Assembly: GCF_014925405.1 (NCBI RefSeq)
Contig: NZ_AQHJ01000029.1
Location: 124,001 to 188,000 of the forward strand
Origin: Pseudoalteromonas ulvae UL12
Lineage (GTDB): Bacteria > Pseudomonadota > Gammaproteobacteria > Enterobacterales > Alteromonadaceae
Length of the DNA stretch: 64,000 bases
Direction: 5' to 3'
Shown here piece after piece: positions 47,848 to 58,487 of this stretch. How positions within the stretch are numbered: position 1 is the first letter of the stretch; every line of letters begins with the position of its first letter. Below the pieces are notes generated by a model. It worked only from the letters and a program-made list of their open reading frames with translations, searched no databases and was not told the DNA's origin. A program made the position numbers and the translations under genes.

Positions 47848-48864
47848 ATGATGATCGTTCGCCCTATCCGAAAATCAGATTATGCTGAATTGCTAAAAAT
47901 AGCGGATGAGTCTGGACATGGTTTTACTTCATTACCTGTTAATGAAGAACTACTAACAAAGAAAATTGCTCGTTCAGAAGCTTCATTTGCCAAACAGGTC
48001 GCTCAACCAGAAGATGAAGGGTACTTATTTGTACTTGAAGATACTGAAACTGGTTTAGTTGTAGGGACTTCTGCAATCGAAGCTGCTGTCGGTCTAGATG
48101 ATGCTTTTTACCATTACCATTTAAGCAAAGTGATTCATTCATCGCGTACGCTCAATGTTTATAAAGCAGTCGATATTTTAACTCTGTGTAATGATTACAC
48201 CGGAGCGACTGAGTTATGTACCCTCTTTTTACGAGATAAATTCCGTAAAGGTGGTAATGGAAAACTATTGTCTAAAATGCGCTTTATGTTTATTAAGGCA
48301 CATCAGCAACGTTTCGCAGATACTGTATTGGCTGAGATGCGTGGTATTTCAGACGATCAAGGGCGTAGTCCTTTTTGGCAATGGCTCGAAGAGCATTTCT
48401 TTTCGATGGACTTTCCAACCGCTGATTATTTGACAGGGATTGGCCAAAAAGTATTTATTGCTGAATTAATGCCAAAGTACCCAATTTACGTCAATTTATT
48501 GAGTAAAGATGCACAAGCGGTGATTGGTAAAGTGCATGATAAAACTCGCCCAGCCATCCAGCTGCTGAAAAATGAAGGGTTTACCTTCAATGGTTATGTC
48601 GATATTTTCGATGCAGGCCCAACAGTTGAGGCTAAAGTTGATAATATTCGTACAGTTCGTATTGCTCAAAAGCGAACGGTCGTGATAGGCGACAATCAAG
48701 GCGGCATGCAAATGATGCTTTCTAATGATGGCTTAGTAGAATTTAGGGCAACGCTTGCTGATATTTCGGTTGAATTTAATACCGATACTGTGGTTATTTC
48801 ACAGCAAATTGCAGATGCCTTACTCGTTCAAGCGGGCGATACAATTAGTATTGCTGAATTATAA
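47848..48864 (+). CDS. astA: Arginine N-succinyltransferase
   Basis: 338 aa. First step of the ammonia-producing AST pathway: arginine plus succinyl-CoA. N-terminal IVRPIRKSDYAELLKIADESGHGFTSLP (shortened family start), LFLRDKFRKGGNGKLLSKMRF and EMRGISDDQGRSPFW. Single-chain form close to E. coli AstA (344 aa). It is the second gene of the catabolic operon, 77 bp after the aminotransferase, and has AAGGGAG upstream of ATG-ATG. Confidence 0.95.
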   Translation: MMIVRPIRKSDYAELLKIADESGHGFTSLPVNEELLTKKIARSEASFAKQVAQPEDEGYLFVLEDTETGLVVGTSAIEAAVGLDDAFYHYHLSKVIHSSRTLNVYKAVDILTLCNDYTGATELCTLFLRDKFRKGGNGKLLSKMRFMFIKAHQQRFADTVLAEMRGISDDQGRSPFWQWLEEHFFSMDFPTADYLTGIGQKVFIAELMPKYPIYVNLLSKDAQAVIGKVHDKTRPAIQLLKNEGFTFNGYVDIFDAGPTVEAKVDNIRTVRIAQKRTVVIGDNQGGMQMMLSNDGLVEFRATLADISVEFNTDTVVISQQIADALLVQAGDTISIAEL

Positions 48865-48870
48865 AATTAA

Positions 48871-50349
<1,479 letters not shown>

Positions 50350-50360
50350 TCTCCAAAATA

Positions 50361-50386
50361 AAAAAGCAGCGAAAGCTGCTTTTTTT
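50361..50386. terminator. Terminator after astD
   Basis: AAAAAGCAGC-GAAA-GCTGCTTTTTTT: stem with a GAAA tetraloop-like centre and a long T run. Confidence 0.92.
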
Positions 50387-50499
50387 GTCTCTACTGCTCG
50401 CTTGCTCAGTGAATTGGCTAATACAGAACTGTACCTAGTATTTCATTGGGCTTTCTGCTTAAATAACGTTAAGCAAACTATCAAAAGACAGGGTCCATT

Positions 50500-50850
50500 A
50501 TGGTTACTAATACGCCGGGTTATGATGAGCTCATCATGTATTTGACGCAGCACTTATCTATTTTTGAGAAGCCAGGCAAGGTAGCTGAAGGTGCGCCGAC
50601 GGTAATTTCGTTTATTGAAGACGATATTGCTGAGCGAATTATGACTTTTTGCCAGCAACACAAAGGGCTTACGACAGAGCAGCGTAGCCTGATTGTCAGA
50701 GAGATTGATGGCATTGTTTATGATTTACAAGAAGTGCTCTCAGGTGTCATTAATCAACCCGTCACCGTTGAACAAAAAGAGTTTATAGATGAGTTTGCAG
50801 GGCTAGTTAAAAACTTGTTTGACTCAGCATTTTCGAATGCAGGACAGTAG
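50500..50850 (+). CDS. DUF3802 family protein
   Basis: 116-aa soluble acidic helical protein. The opening MVTNTPGYDELIMYLTQHLSIFE is the feature by which I place it in DUF3802, a family seen in Vibrio, Shewanella and Alteromonadales. Function unknown. Its own 150-bp upstream region suggests a separate promoter. Confidence 0.75.
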   Translation: MVTNTPGYDELIMYLTQHLSIFEKPGKVAEGAPTVISFIEDDIAERIMTFCQQHKGLTTEQRSLIVREIDGIVYDLQEVLSGVINQPVTVEQKEFIDEFAGLVKNLFDSAFSNAGQ

Positions 50851-50938
50851 TTGAGCTTTTTTACCTTGCACTCTGATGGTAAATCCATACACTTTCGCTT
50901 GGGCAAATAAACCATAAAAATAACAAGTGGAGAGAGTC

Positions 50939-51343
50939 ATGCAAGCAAGTGTGAAGTGGGTTGAAGGCGATACGTTTATCGGGTTATCAAATTCAGGTCA
51001 TAATGTGGTCTTTGATACAGGGTCAGATAGCGCAGCGCCGAGCCCAATGGAAATGGTGCTTATGTCGGTAGGCTGTTGTTCATCGGTTGATGTGGTGAGT
51101 ATCTTGCAAAAGTCTAAGCAAGATGTCAGCAATGTTGAAGTAAAACTCAGCGCTGAACGAGCTCAAACGGCTCCTAAAGTGTTTACAAAAATCAATCTAC
51201 ATTTTGTCGTGACTGGCAAAGATGTCTCTGAAAAACACCTTGCACGTGCGATATCTTTATCGGCTGAGAAGTACTGTTCAGTTGCATTAATGCTTGATAA
51301 AACGGTCGAAATTACCCACAGCCATGAGGTAGTCTCTCTCTAG
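50939..51343 (+). CDS. OsmC/YhfA-family protein
   Basis: 134 aa. OsmC-fold redox protein with the two cysteines expected for a peroxidase-like site (GCCSSVDVV at ~42, and KYCSVALM at ~114). E. coli YhfA is the closest family member. GGAG/AGAG precedes the ATG at 50939; a GTG 12 bp upstream includes that element. In enterics YhfA lies between prkB and crp; here prkB lies just beyond speD, and crp is not seen. Confidence 0.85.
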   Translation: MQASVKWVEGDTFIGLSNSGHNVVFDTGSDSAAPSPMEMVLMSVGCCSSVDVVSILQKSKQDVSNVEVKLSAERAQTAPKVFTKINLHFVVTGKDVSEKHLARAISLSAEKYCSVALMLDKTVEITHSHEVVSL

Positions 51344-51448
51344 GGGAAAATAAAGCTTTGTGATGAGAGATTATTCGTATAAAATCCGCAATCTTTTTTC
51401 ATGCTGCTTTGCGCAGATTTACTCAGTCAGATATGAGGGTGGTTTATC

Positions 51449-52255
51449 GTGAACGAACCATTTACAAAACTTAAACTCCACGGTTTTAACAATTTAACTA
51501 AAAGTTTAAGCTTCAGTATTTACGACATTTGTTACGCAAAAACTGAACAACAACGTAAAGAATACATTGAGTATATTGATGAACAATATAATGCCGACCG
51601 TCTGACTGATATTTTAGGCGAAGTAGTCGATATTATTGGTGCGAATATTCTAAATGTGGCACGCCAAGATTATGATCCACAAGGTGCAAGTGTCACTATC
51701 TTAGTCTCTGAAGAGCCAATAATTAATGATGTCGATCAAGAGGAAACTCCGGGTCCTTTACCTGATTCAGTGGTTGCTCATTTAGATAAAAGCCATATCT
51801 GTGTTCACACGTATCCAGAATCTCATCCTCATGATGGTATTTGTACATTCCGTGCCGATATTGAAGTCTCAACCTGTGGTGTTATCTCTCCATTAAAAGC
51901 ATTGAACTTCTTAATTCATTCTTTAGAGTCTGACATTGTGACGATTGATTATCGTGTCCGTGGGTTTACACGTGATATTGATGGGCAAAAACATTACATT
52001 GACCATGCAATCAACTCGATTCAAAACTTTATGACTGAAGATACACAAGATGCGTATCAGATGACTGACGTGAATGTGTACCAAGAAAACTTATTCCATA
52101 CTAAGATGATGTTAAAAGAGACTGATCTTAATATGTATTTATTTGGTATGACCACTGACGATTTAAGTCAGGAAGAAGAAGACGAAATTCGAGCAAAACT
52201 AACGCGTGAAATGCAAGAAATCTTCTACGGACGTAATTTGCCCGATCCGGTTTAA
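51449..52255 (+). CDS. speD: S-adenosylmethionine decarboxylase proenzyme
   Basis: 268 aa, closely matching E. coli SpeD. Supplies decarboxylated SAM for spermidine synthesis. The self-cleavage site is [11 protein letters not shown], with Ser115 becoming the pyruvoyl group; [21 protein letters not shown] follows. It begins with GTG at 51449 after AGGGTGG; the nearby ATG at 51433 is out of frame. No speE lies next to it. Confidence 0.96.
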   Translation: MNEPFTKLKLHGFNNLTKSLSFSIYDICYAKTEQQRKEYIEYIDEQYNADRLTDILGEVVDIIGANILNVARQDYDPQGASVTILVSEEPIINDVDQEETPGPLPDSVVAHLDKSHICVHTYPESHPHDGICTFRADIEVSTCGVISPLKALNFLIHSLESDIVTIDYRVRGFTRDIDGQKHYIDHAINSIQNFMTEDTQDAYQMTDVNVYQENLFHTKMMLKETDLNMYLFGMTTDDLSQEEEDEIRAKLTREMQEIFYGRNLPDPV

Positions 52256-52269
52256 TCAGTCTTGATTAT

Positions 52270-52297
52270 AAAAAAGCTGCATGATTGCAGCTTTTTT
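52270..52297. terminator. Bidirectional terminator between speD and prkB
   Basis: A6-GCTGC-ATGATT-GCAGC-T6, between two convergent genes. Confidence 0.9.
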
Positions 52298-52314
52298 ATA
52301 TCTGTAAAATATGA

Positions 52315-53214
52315 TTAGATTGGCAGCTGTGTCGGTTGCAGTGAGGCAAGGCCTCGTTTTTTATTAATAATATCTTCAATTAATGGCCGCAGTAAAAGCT
52401 CCATAGCTAAGCCCATTTTCCCCCCAGGAACCACCATAGTATTGCGGCGCGACATAAAACTGCCATCAATCATTTGTAAGTAATACGGGAAGTCCACATC
52501 CTCAATGCCTCGAAAGCGAATGACCACAAAACTTTCATCTAAGGAGGGGATATCTTTGGCACTGAATGGGTTGGAGGTATCAACAGTTGGTACACGCTGA
52601 AAGTTAATATGAGTACGTGAAAACTGCGGCGTAATGTGATTGATGTAGTCATCCATACTGCGCACGATAGACCCCATTACGGCCTCTCGAGAGTGACCAC
52701 GCTCGTTGGTGTCGCGGATCAGTTTTTGGATCCATTCAAGGTTGATAATTGGCACCATACCAATGAGTAAATCGACGTGTTTAGCAACATCATGATTTTC
52801 ATCTACAGCTGCACCGTGAAGACCTTCATAAAAAAGAATTTCTGTATTGGCATCTAAATCCTGCCAAGGAGTAAATGTGCCAGGTAATTGATTGTAGGGC
52901 ACGGCTTCATCAAATGTGTGTAAATAGCGGCGGGTTTTGCCTTCTCCGCTTGTTGAATAAGTAGAAAACAATTCTTCAAGAGCGCCAAAGTCGTTTGCTT
53001 CTGGACCAAAATAGCTGATATGGCGTCCATCTTGCTGCGCTTCTCTGATTTTTTTATCCATTTCTGGTCGGGTATAACGATGAAAACTATCACCTTCAAC
53101 AAAGGCGGCTTCAATATTCAAGCTACGAAAAATATGCTTGATTGCATTGGTCGTAGTAGTTGTTCCTGCACCTGATGAGCCGGTGATGGCAATGATAGGA
53201 TGTTTAGCTGACAT
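52315..53214 (-). CDS. prkB: PrkB, phosphoribulokinase-like protein
   Basis: 299-aa P-loop kinase of the phosphoribulokinase/uridine kinase group. Walker A GSSGAGTTTT (12-21), EGDSFHRYTRPEMD, RHISYFGPEANDFG and EWIQKLIRDTNERGHSREAV match E. coli PrkB. Without Rubisco in such organisms the substrate is unknown. It converges with speD and is followed by a shared terminator. The MSAKHPIIAITG start matches the family. Confidence 0.95.
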   Translation of the reverse strand: MSAKHPIIAITGSSGAGTTTTTNAIKHIFRSLNIEAAFVEGDSFHRYTRPEMDKKIREAQQDGRHISYFGPEANDFGALEELFSTYSTSGEGKTRRYLHTFDEAVPYNQLPGTFTPWQDLDANTEILFYEGLHGAAVDENHDVAKHVDLLIGMVPIINLEWIQKLIRDTNERGHSREAVMGSIVRSMDDYINHITPQFSRTHINFQRVPTVDTSNPFSAKDIPSLDESFVVIRFRGIEDVDFPYYLQMIDGSFMSRRNTMVVPGGKMGLAMELLLRPLIEDIINKKRGLASLQPTQLPI

Positions 53215-53285
53215 AGTAGCACCAATTTATTTGATACCACGTTTATAAAGCTATGGACTCATCAGGTCAAGAGGGGGAGCGTGAG

Positions 53286-53310
53286 ATGTTGGGTAAACGT
53301 AACCCAACAT
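53286..53310. repeat. REP-like palindrome
   Basis: ATGTTGGGT at 53286-53294 inverted at 53302-53310 around AAACGTA. Related GTTGGGTTACG...CCCAAC palindromes occur as dispersed intergenic repeats in many gammaproteobacteria. No T run. Only one copy is seen in this window. Confidence 0.5.
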
Positions 53311-53375
53311 ACAGCACTCAAACTGATGGTTCAGGTGGTAGAATGTGACAAATCATCCCATCCCGATAAGCTTGA

Positions 53376-53939
53376 TTATTTTTTTACGTACTTGGTTAAA
53401 ATAACAATGCGCTGACCTTCAACACGTCCTTCGATGTGCTCAGGATTGCTGGTGAGACCTATATTTCGTACCGCAGTGCCACGTTTTGCAACTAGGCTAC
53501 TTCCTTTTACATCTAAATCTTTAATGAGCGTCACAGTATCACCGGCTTGTAAAGTGACACCATTACTGTCTACATGCTTGATGTTATCAGACTCAGCAAC
53601 TACTTTTTCAGCCCATGCTCTGGTGTCATCTTCTAGATAAAGCATATCAAGTAAATCTTTAGCCCAGCCTTCGCTGGTTAAACGGCTAAGCATGCGCCAT
53701 GCCATCACTTGAACCGCAGGGGTTTGACTCCACATGCTGTCGTTGAGGCAGTGCCAATGGTTTATGGTTAGGTCAGTTGTTTTTTCTATCTGATCTTTAC
53801 ACACTTTACAGGTGTAGATGCATTTGTCTGAATGCGCTTCGGCAACAGGGGGGACTTCATACACAGAGAGGTCGTGTGTTGATCCACAAAGTTCACATTT
53901 ATTGTCACTACGTTCTATTAAAGCTTTCTCAATGCTCAT
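53376..53939 (-). CDS. PhnA-domain protein with zinc ribbon
   Basis: 187 aa. An N-terminal zinc-ribbon (CELCG, then CKVC with spacing ~23) precedes a central domain, and the C-terminal PhnA domain (VTLQAGDTVTLIKDLDVKGSSLVAKRG) is clear. E. coli PhnA (111 aa) lacks the longer middle part. The name comes from alkylphosphonate clusters, but PhnA is not required for phosphonate use and its role is unknown. Single leftward gene. Confidence 0.8.
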   Translation of the reverse strand: MSIEKALIERSDNKCELCGSTHDLSVYEVPPVAEAHSDKCIYTCKVCKDQIEKTTDLTINHWHCLNDSMWSQTPAVQVMAWRMLSRLTSEGWAKDLLDMLYLEDDTRAWAEKVVAESDNIKHVDSNGVTLQAGDTVTLIKDLDVKGSSLVAKRGTAVRNIGLTSNPEHIEGRVEGQRIVILTKYVKK

Positions 53940-54035
53940 GGGGATGCGTTCCTGTATATATCAAAGGCGACATTATACTCATGGATTGTTCTAGTGCGAG
54001 CCACTTAACCTTATTCACAGATAAAAAGTAGGGTT

Positions 54036-54800
54036 TTATTTTTCAGAAGTGCTCTGTGGGGTGTTGGAATAGGCCATAATTTGTAAGTACCGCTGCACGA
54101 TAACGTCGAGCGTGCCCTTTTCAATCAAGTTGTTAAGGGCTTTATTGAGCTGAGGCAATAAATGCTGATGTTCATCTCTTAAACGAATATGCACATATCC
54201 TTGTGAATGGATCGGTCCTAATTGAATCGGAATATTTAACTTCTGTGACCAAAATAAAGCGGGCAAGTCACCCGAAATCCCGACGTCGATACGCTCTTTA
54301 TACAAGGCTTGAATGATCTCTTTTTCAGAAATTAGATCAAAGCGAAAAAAAGTGTCGTCATCATGGTAAAAATAGCCCCGCACTGTCCCCACAGTCTGAC
54401 CTAAAATAGACTTGTTGTTGGTAAAAAATTGCTCCTTTTGAGGGAGGTAAATTAAATGCTCTGTCATTTTCAATAATGGATCAGACAAGACAAACCCTTT
54501 AGGGATTTTATGGTTTTTAAACCAACTCGGGCTGATAATATCAAAATCAAGCTCACCTCTTGCCAGCGCCAGTTGGGTGCGCGCGGGAGGAAGAACAATC
54601 GACTCGCCTTGAATATTGGCTTCTTTTAATACCAGGTGAATAAACTCAGGGAAAATTCCCGGGAAATCTGGGTCATTATTGTAATAAGGAATGAGACCAT
54701 TCGAGGCGCTAAGGTCATACTTAAGGCGCACGTCAGGAGCAGCTAATACACTGACGTTTATCAACAATAAAAGAAATACCAGCCTATGTAATGTGAACAT
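54036..54800 (-). CDS. Periplasmic amino-acid-type solute-binding protein
   Basis: 254 aa with a signal peptide (LVFLLLLINVSVLAA, cleaved near A20). The mature part resembles family-3 solute-binding proteins: IFPEFIHLVLKEAN, ELDFDIISPSWFKN and the hinge-like TVGTVRGYFYHDDDTF. No transporter membrane or ATPase gene is adjacent, so it may be a signalling or orphan binding protein. The start at 54800 (after GGAAA) is preferred to a frame reaching 54935. It is divergent from the EAL-HDOD gene. Confidence 0.75.
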   Translation of the reverse strand: MFTLHRLVFLLLLINVSVLAAPDVRLKYDLSASNGLIPYYNNDPDFPGIFPEFIHLVLKEANIQGESIVLPPARTQLALARGELDFDIISPSWFKNHKIPKGFVLSDPLLKMTEHLIYLPQKEQFFTNNKSILGQTVGTVRGYFYHDDDTFFRFDLISEKEIIQALYKERIDVGISGDLPALFWSQKLNIPIQLGPIHSQGYVHIRLRDEHQHLLPQLNKALNNLIEKGTLDVIVQRYLQIMAYSNTPQSTSEK

Positions 54801-54981
54801 ATCGTTTCCGAAAGGTGTCTTATTATAAGAGTGACCTACAATGCCGATAAACTCAAAAAATAGAGTGGATTTTCTATTTATAGTGTAACTCTCTGTGAAA
54901 TTTTGTTCTGTATAGACTAGAGTTAACACTGACATTGGGCAGAGTCTTTTTTCTGTTGTTATTGATTTATTGAGATGAGAT

Positions 54982-56238
54982 ATGGAAAACCCCTTAACCG
55001 AACACTCCCCTGCTATTGATCAACAATTTATCGCAAGACAAGCCATTTTTAGTGCTGATAGGCAAACATATGCTTATGAGTTGCTGTACCGAGATTCAGC
55101 ATCTAATTTCTTTCCTAGCCATTTGACAGATGATCAAGCAACAGGCCGAATGTTTTTTGATGCATTACTGCTACACGGCATTGATAAACTGACCAATAAC
55201 CACAGGGCATTCATTAATTTATCTACATCAGGATTAATCTTAGAGCTGCCACATTTAGTTTCTCCTAAACAAGCGGTGATCGAAATTGTCGAGCGCACGG
55301 ATGAAGTTGAGAAGGTGTGTGGTTATGTCGAACAAATGCGTAACAAAGGCTATATATTTGCACTTGATGATTATGATGGCGATAAGAAATGGCAGCCATT
55401 ACTGAGCCAAGTCAATTATATTAAACTCGAAGTTGAAGTGCCGCTAATGCGCACGTTACTTCAAGTGAAGAGGCTTAAGCGCGAATACCCACATGCAAAA
55501 ATAGTGGTTGAGCGTATCGAGGATTATCAAACGTTTACTGAACTTGTCAACGTTGGGGTTGATTTATATCAGGGCTACTTTTTTGCAAAGCCTGAAATGA
55601 TGAACCTAAAAAATATTACACCTTTGAAACTCGTCGTCATCGATTTGATGAAATTAGTACTGCGAGACAGTCTCGATTTTTCAGAGGTTCAGAGTAAAGT
55701 TGCCAAAGACATCAGTTTGTCAGCACGCGTTTTGAAAATGGCCAATGGCGCATGTAAAAGCGCTAAATCTTCGATTAGTTCCTTATCCCAAGCGATTATC
55801 TATTTAGGTGAAGATTTAATTCGCCAATTTATCACTGTGCTGGCATTAAGTGAGTTAGGGCAAGACAAACCTTCAGAGTTAACTAAGTTGGGATTAACTC
55901 GCGCACGGTTCATTGCTGATATGTTAGAAGAGCATGGTGATGAAGTCATGAGTACAGGGTATTTAGTCGGGCTTGTTTCAGTGCTTGATGCAATTTTGGA
56001 TAAGTCCATAGCTGAAATCTGCGAAGAGTTTTTGCTCAGTGAAGAATGTAGATCTGCATTGTCAGATCACAATGGCCCTATTGGAAAAATGCTGATGCTA
56101 GCTAAAGCAATTGAAGTAGATGATCATGAATTAATGATTGCAGCGTTTTTACCGCAAAAGCCCAGCTTTCGACATATAGGTAAAACGTATGTCTCGGCAC
56201 TTTTGTATGCAGATGACACCTTGTCATTTATTAGCTGA
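54982..56238 (+). CDS. EAL-HDOD signalling protein
   Basis: 418 aa. EAL domain (~14-210) followed by an HDOD domain (~215-410). The EAL motif itself reads YELLYRDS (ELL in place of EAL), and FINLS, EIVERTDE, LDDYDGDKKW and VERIED stand at the other active-site positions, so some ligands are kept while the DDFG-type motif is altered. Members of this YuxH-like group (e.g. Vibrio CdgJ) affect motility; catalytic activity here is doubtful. The HDOD part is a degenerate HD hydrolase. Confidence 0.85.
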   Translation: MENPLTEHSPAIDQQFIARQAIFSADRQTYAYELLYRDSASNFFPSHLTDDQATGRMFFDALLLHGIDKLTNNHRAFINLSTSGLILELPHLVSPKQAVIEIVERTDEVEKVCGYVEQMRNKGYIFALDDYDGDKKWQPLLSQVNYIKLEVEVPLMRTLLQVKRLKREYPHAKIVVERIEDYQTFTELVNVGVDLYQGYFFAKPEMMNLKNITPLKLVVIDLMKLVLRDSLDFSEVQSKVAKDISLSARVLKMANGACKSAKSSISSLSQAIIYLGEDLIRQFITVLALSELGQDKPSELTKLGLTRARFIADMLEEHGDEVMSTGYLVGLVSVLDAILDKSIAEICEEFLLSEECRSALSDHNGPIGKMLMLAKAIEVDDHELMIAAFLPQKPSFRHIGKTYVSALLYADDTLSFIS

Positions 56239-56256
56239 AATTAAGTCTGCCTAAGA

Positions 56257-56298
56257 AGAACTGAATGATTAAGAGCGAGCCTTTAATCATTCAGTTCT
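56257..56298. terminator. 16-bp perfect inverted repeat between convergent genes
   Basis: AGAACTGAATGATTAA at 56257-56272 matches the reverse complement at 56283-56298 around a 10-base loop. No T run follows on either strand, so it is at most an atypical bidirectional terminator of the EAL-HDOD and gor genes. It may instead be a transcript-stabilising hairpin. Confidence 0.55.
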
Positions 56299-56307
56299 AC
56301 ATGCAAA

Positions 56308-57666
56308 TTAGCGCATTGTAACAAACTCTTCAGAGCCAGTCGGGTGGATAGCAACAACAGCATCAAAATCGGCTTTGGTCGCGCCCATCTTCATTGCGAC
56401 CGCAAAGCCTTGGATCATTTCATCAACCGCAAAACCAATACCATGCAAGCCAACAATTTTTTCATTTTTACCTTGGCAAACCAGCTTCATTTTACAAGGC
56501 TGACGATGTTGAGTTACAGCTGTGTACATCGCGGCAAAGCTCGAAGTATAAACTTTGATGTCTGCTTCACCGTATTGTGCAATGGCTTCTTGCTCTGTTA
56601 AGCCAATGGTACCAATTGGTGGATGGCTAAAGACAACCGTAGGGATTAAGCTGTAATCCATTTTGGCATCAGGCATTTCGGGGTTAAATAACCGCTCAGA
56701 GAGCAAGCGACCAGCTTTAACTGCGACAGGTGTTAACTCGACGCCACCTTCAATGATGTCACCCACAGCGTAGACGTTTTTAGCTGATGTTTGTTGGTAT
56801 TCGTCGACTTTGACATAACCGTGCTCATTAAGCTCAACACCTGCTGCGGCGATATTAATGGCATCGGTTGCTGGGTGGCGACCAATTGCCCAAATGACTT
56901 GATCAACTGTATGTGTTTCGCCGCTTTCAAGGTGCAATGTGACACTGCCGTCAGACTCTTTGGTGAGTTTGCTTGGTGTCGCATGAGTATGTAATGTCGG
57001 CCCTTCAGCCGCCATGACTTCCGTTAAGGTATCGACAATCAACGGATCAAAACTGCGCAGTGGTGCATGTTTACGAACAAATAAATGCGTTTCTGTCCCT
57101 AGGCCATGTAAAACACCAGCTAATTCAACCGCAATATAACCCGCTCCGATTACCGCCACACGCTTAGGCTGTTCGGTTAATTCAAAAAAGCCATTCGAAT
57201 CAATGCCATACTCAGCGCCAGGAATGTTAGGAATACTCGGGCGGCCACCTACGGCGACTAAAATGTGATCCGCTGTGTAGTGCTCACCGTTTACTTCTAT
57301 GGTTTTGTTATCAACAAATTTAGCAAAGCCGTTGATCACCGTGACACCATTGCTGGCGAGATATTTATCATAACCTTGATGGATACGGCCAATATAAGCT
57401 TGGCGACTTTCGATGAGTTTGGACCAATTAAAGTCTTTTATTTCAACGTCGAAGCCATAATCAGGTGCGTAAAGTTTAATCGCCTCAGCGACTTGTGCGC
57501 CATGCCACATAACTTTTTTAGGAACGCAGCCTACATTCACACAGGTTCCACCCATGTGTTGTGCTTCAATTAGGGCGACTTTTGCGCCACGCATGGCGGC
57601 TCTGTTGGCAGAAGCGATACCACCGCTTCCGCCACCAATAGCAATATAATCAAAATGTTGTGCCAT
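56308..57666 (-). CDS. gor: Glutathione reductase
   Basis: 452-aa FAD/NADPH disulfide reductase. FAD loop [17 protein letters not shown], redox CVNVGC in [18 protein letters not shown] loop [13 protein letters not shown], and C-terminal catalytic His in [14 protein letters not shown]. Length equals E. coli Gor (450). It diverges from the DUF2461 gene. Confidence 0.97.
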   Translation of the reverse strand: MAQHFDYIAIGGGSGGIASANRAAMRGAKVALIEAQHMGGTCVNVGCVPKKVMWHGAQVAEAIKLYAPDYGFDVEIKDFNWSKLIESRQAYIGRIHQGYDKYLASNGVTVINGFAKFVDNKTIEVNGEHYTADHILVAVGGRPSIPNIPGAEYGIDSNGFFELTEQPKRVAVIGAGYIAVELAGVLHGLGTETHLFVRKHAPLRSFDPLIVDTLTEVMAAEGPTLHTHATPSKLTKESDGSVTLHLESGETHTVDQVIWAIGRHPATDAINIAAAGVELNEHGYVKVDEYQQTSAKNVYAVGDIIEGGVELTPVAVKAGRLLSERLFNPEMPDAKMDYSLIPTVVFSHPPIGTIGLTEQEAIAQYGEADIKVYTSSFAAMYTAVTQHRQPCKMKLVCQGKNEKIVGLHGIGFAVDEMIQGFAVAMKMGATKADFDAVVAIHPTGSEEFVTMR

Positions 57667-57745
57667 TTTGTATCCTTAACCGTTGAATGTTATTCGCGTT
57701 AGCATAACATTAAGTAATTAAAAGAAAGAATAAATAAGGTGACCC

Positions 57746-58420
57746 ATGTTTAGTGAAAAAACATTCACATTTCTCACACAGCTAGAGCAAAACAATAACC
57801 GAGATTGGTTCAACCAACGTAAAGATCAGTATGAACAGTACGTCAGAGAGCCTGCATTGGATTTCATACGGCAGATGCAAGCTCCGTTGGCCGACATGTC
57901 GAGTCATTTAGTCGCATCCGATAAAAAAGTCGGCGGGAGCTTAATGCGTATTCACCGCGATGCACGTTTTAGTAAAGATAAGACTCCTTACAAAATAAAT
58001 GTAGGAATCCAATTTCGCCACTTTATGGGCAAAGATGTTCATGCACCGGGGCTTTATTTTCATTTATCTAATCAGCAATGTTTTGTTGGAGCAGGGATTT
58101 GGCGACCAGAATCCAAAGCATTGAACAAAATACGCCACTGTATTGATGAAAACCCAAATAGTTATAAAAAAGCAATTTACAGCCCTGACTTTCAATCTTT
58201 TTATAGCTTATCTGGCGAGTCTTTAAAGCGTCCACCTCGTGGTTTTGATAAAGAACATCCCTTATTAGATGAACTCAAGCGCAAAGATTTTATTGCTATT
58301 AGTCCACTGACGGCCAAGCAAGTATGCTCTAACGAGTTGATTGATCTTGCTGTTGAACGCTATAAAAAAGCCATCCCTTTAATGGGCTACTTGTGTTTTG
58401 CTTTAGAGCAGCCGTTTTAA
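57746..58420 (+). CDS. DUF2461 protein
   Basis: 224 aa. FTFLTQLEQNNNRDWFNQRKDQYE at the start, RIHRDARFSKDKTPYK and FHLSNQQCFVGAGIWRPE are the family blocks of DUF2461. No enzymatic role is established. GGTGACCC before the ATG. It lies between gor and prlC, 67 bp before prlC. Confidence 0.85.
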   Translation: MFSEKTFTFLTQLEQNNNRDWFNQRKDQYEQYVREPALDFIRQMQAPLADMSSHLVASDKKVGGSLMRIHRDARFSKDKTPYKINVGIQFRHFMGKDVHAPGLYFHLSNQQCFVGAGIWRPESKALNKIRHCIDENPNSYKKAIYSPDFQSFYSLSGESLKRPPRGFDKEHPLLDELKRKDFIAISPLTAKQVCSNELIDLAVERYKKAIPLMGYLCFALEQPF

Positions 58421-58487
58421 CAGAGTTGATTTTTTTTCTTTAGCCCCAACGTATTGATTAATGCACGTTAACGCAAAGAGACTATTT

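Noticed and set aside
48191..48433. 80-codon frame inside astA
   Set aside because: Wholly inside astA in another frame, without a ribosome binding site or recognisable product.
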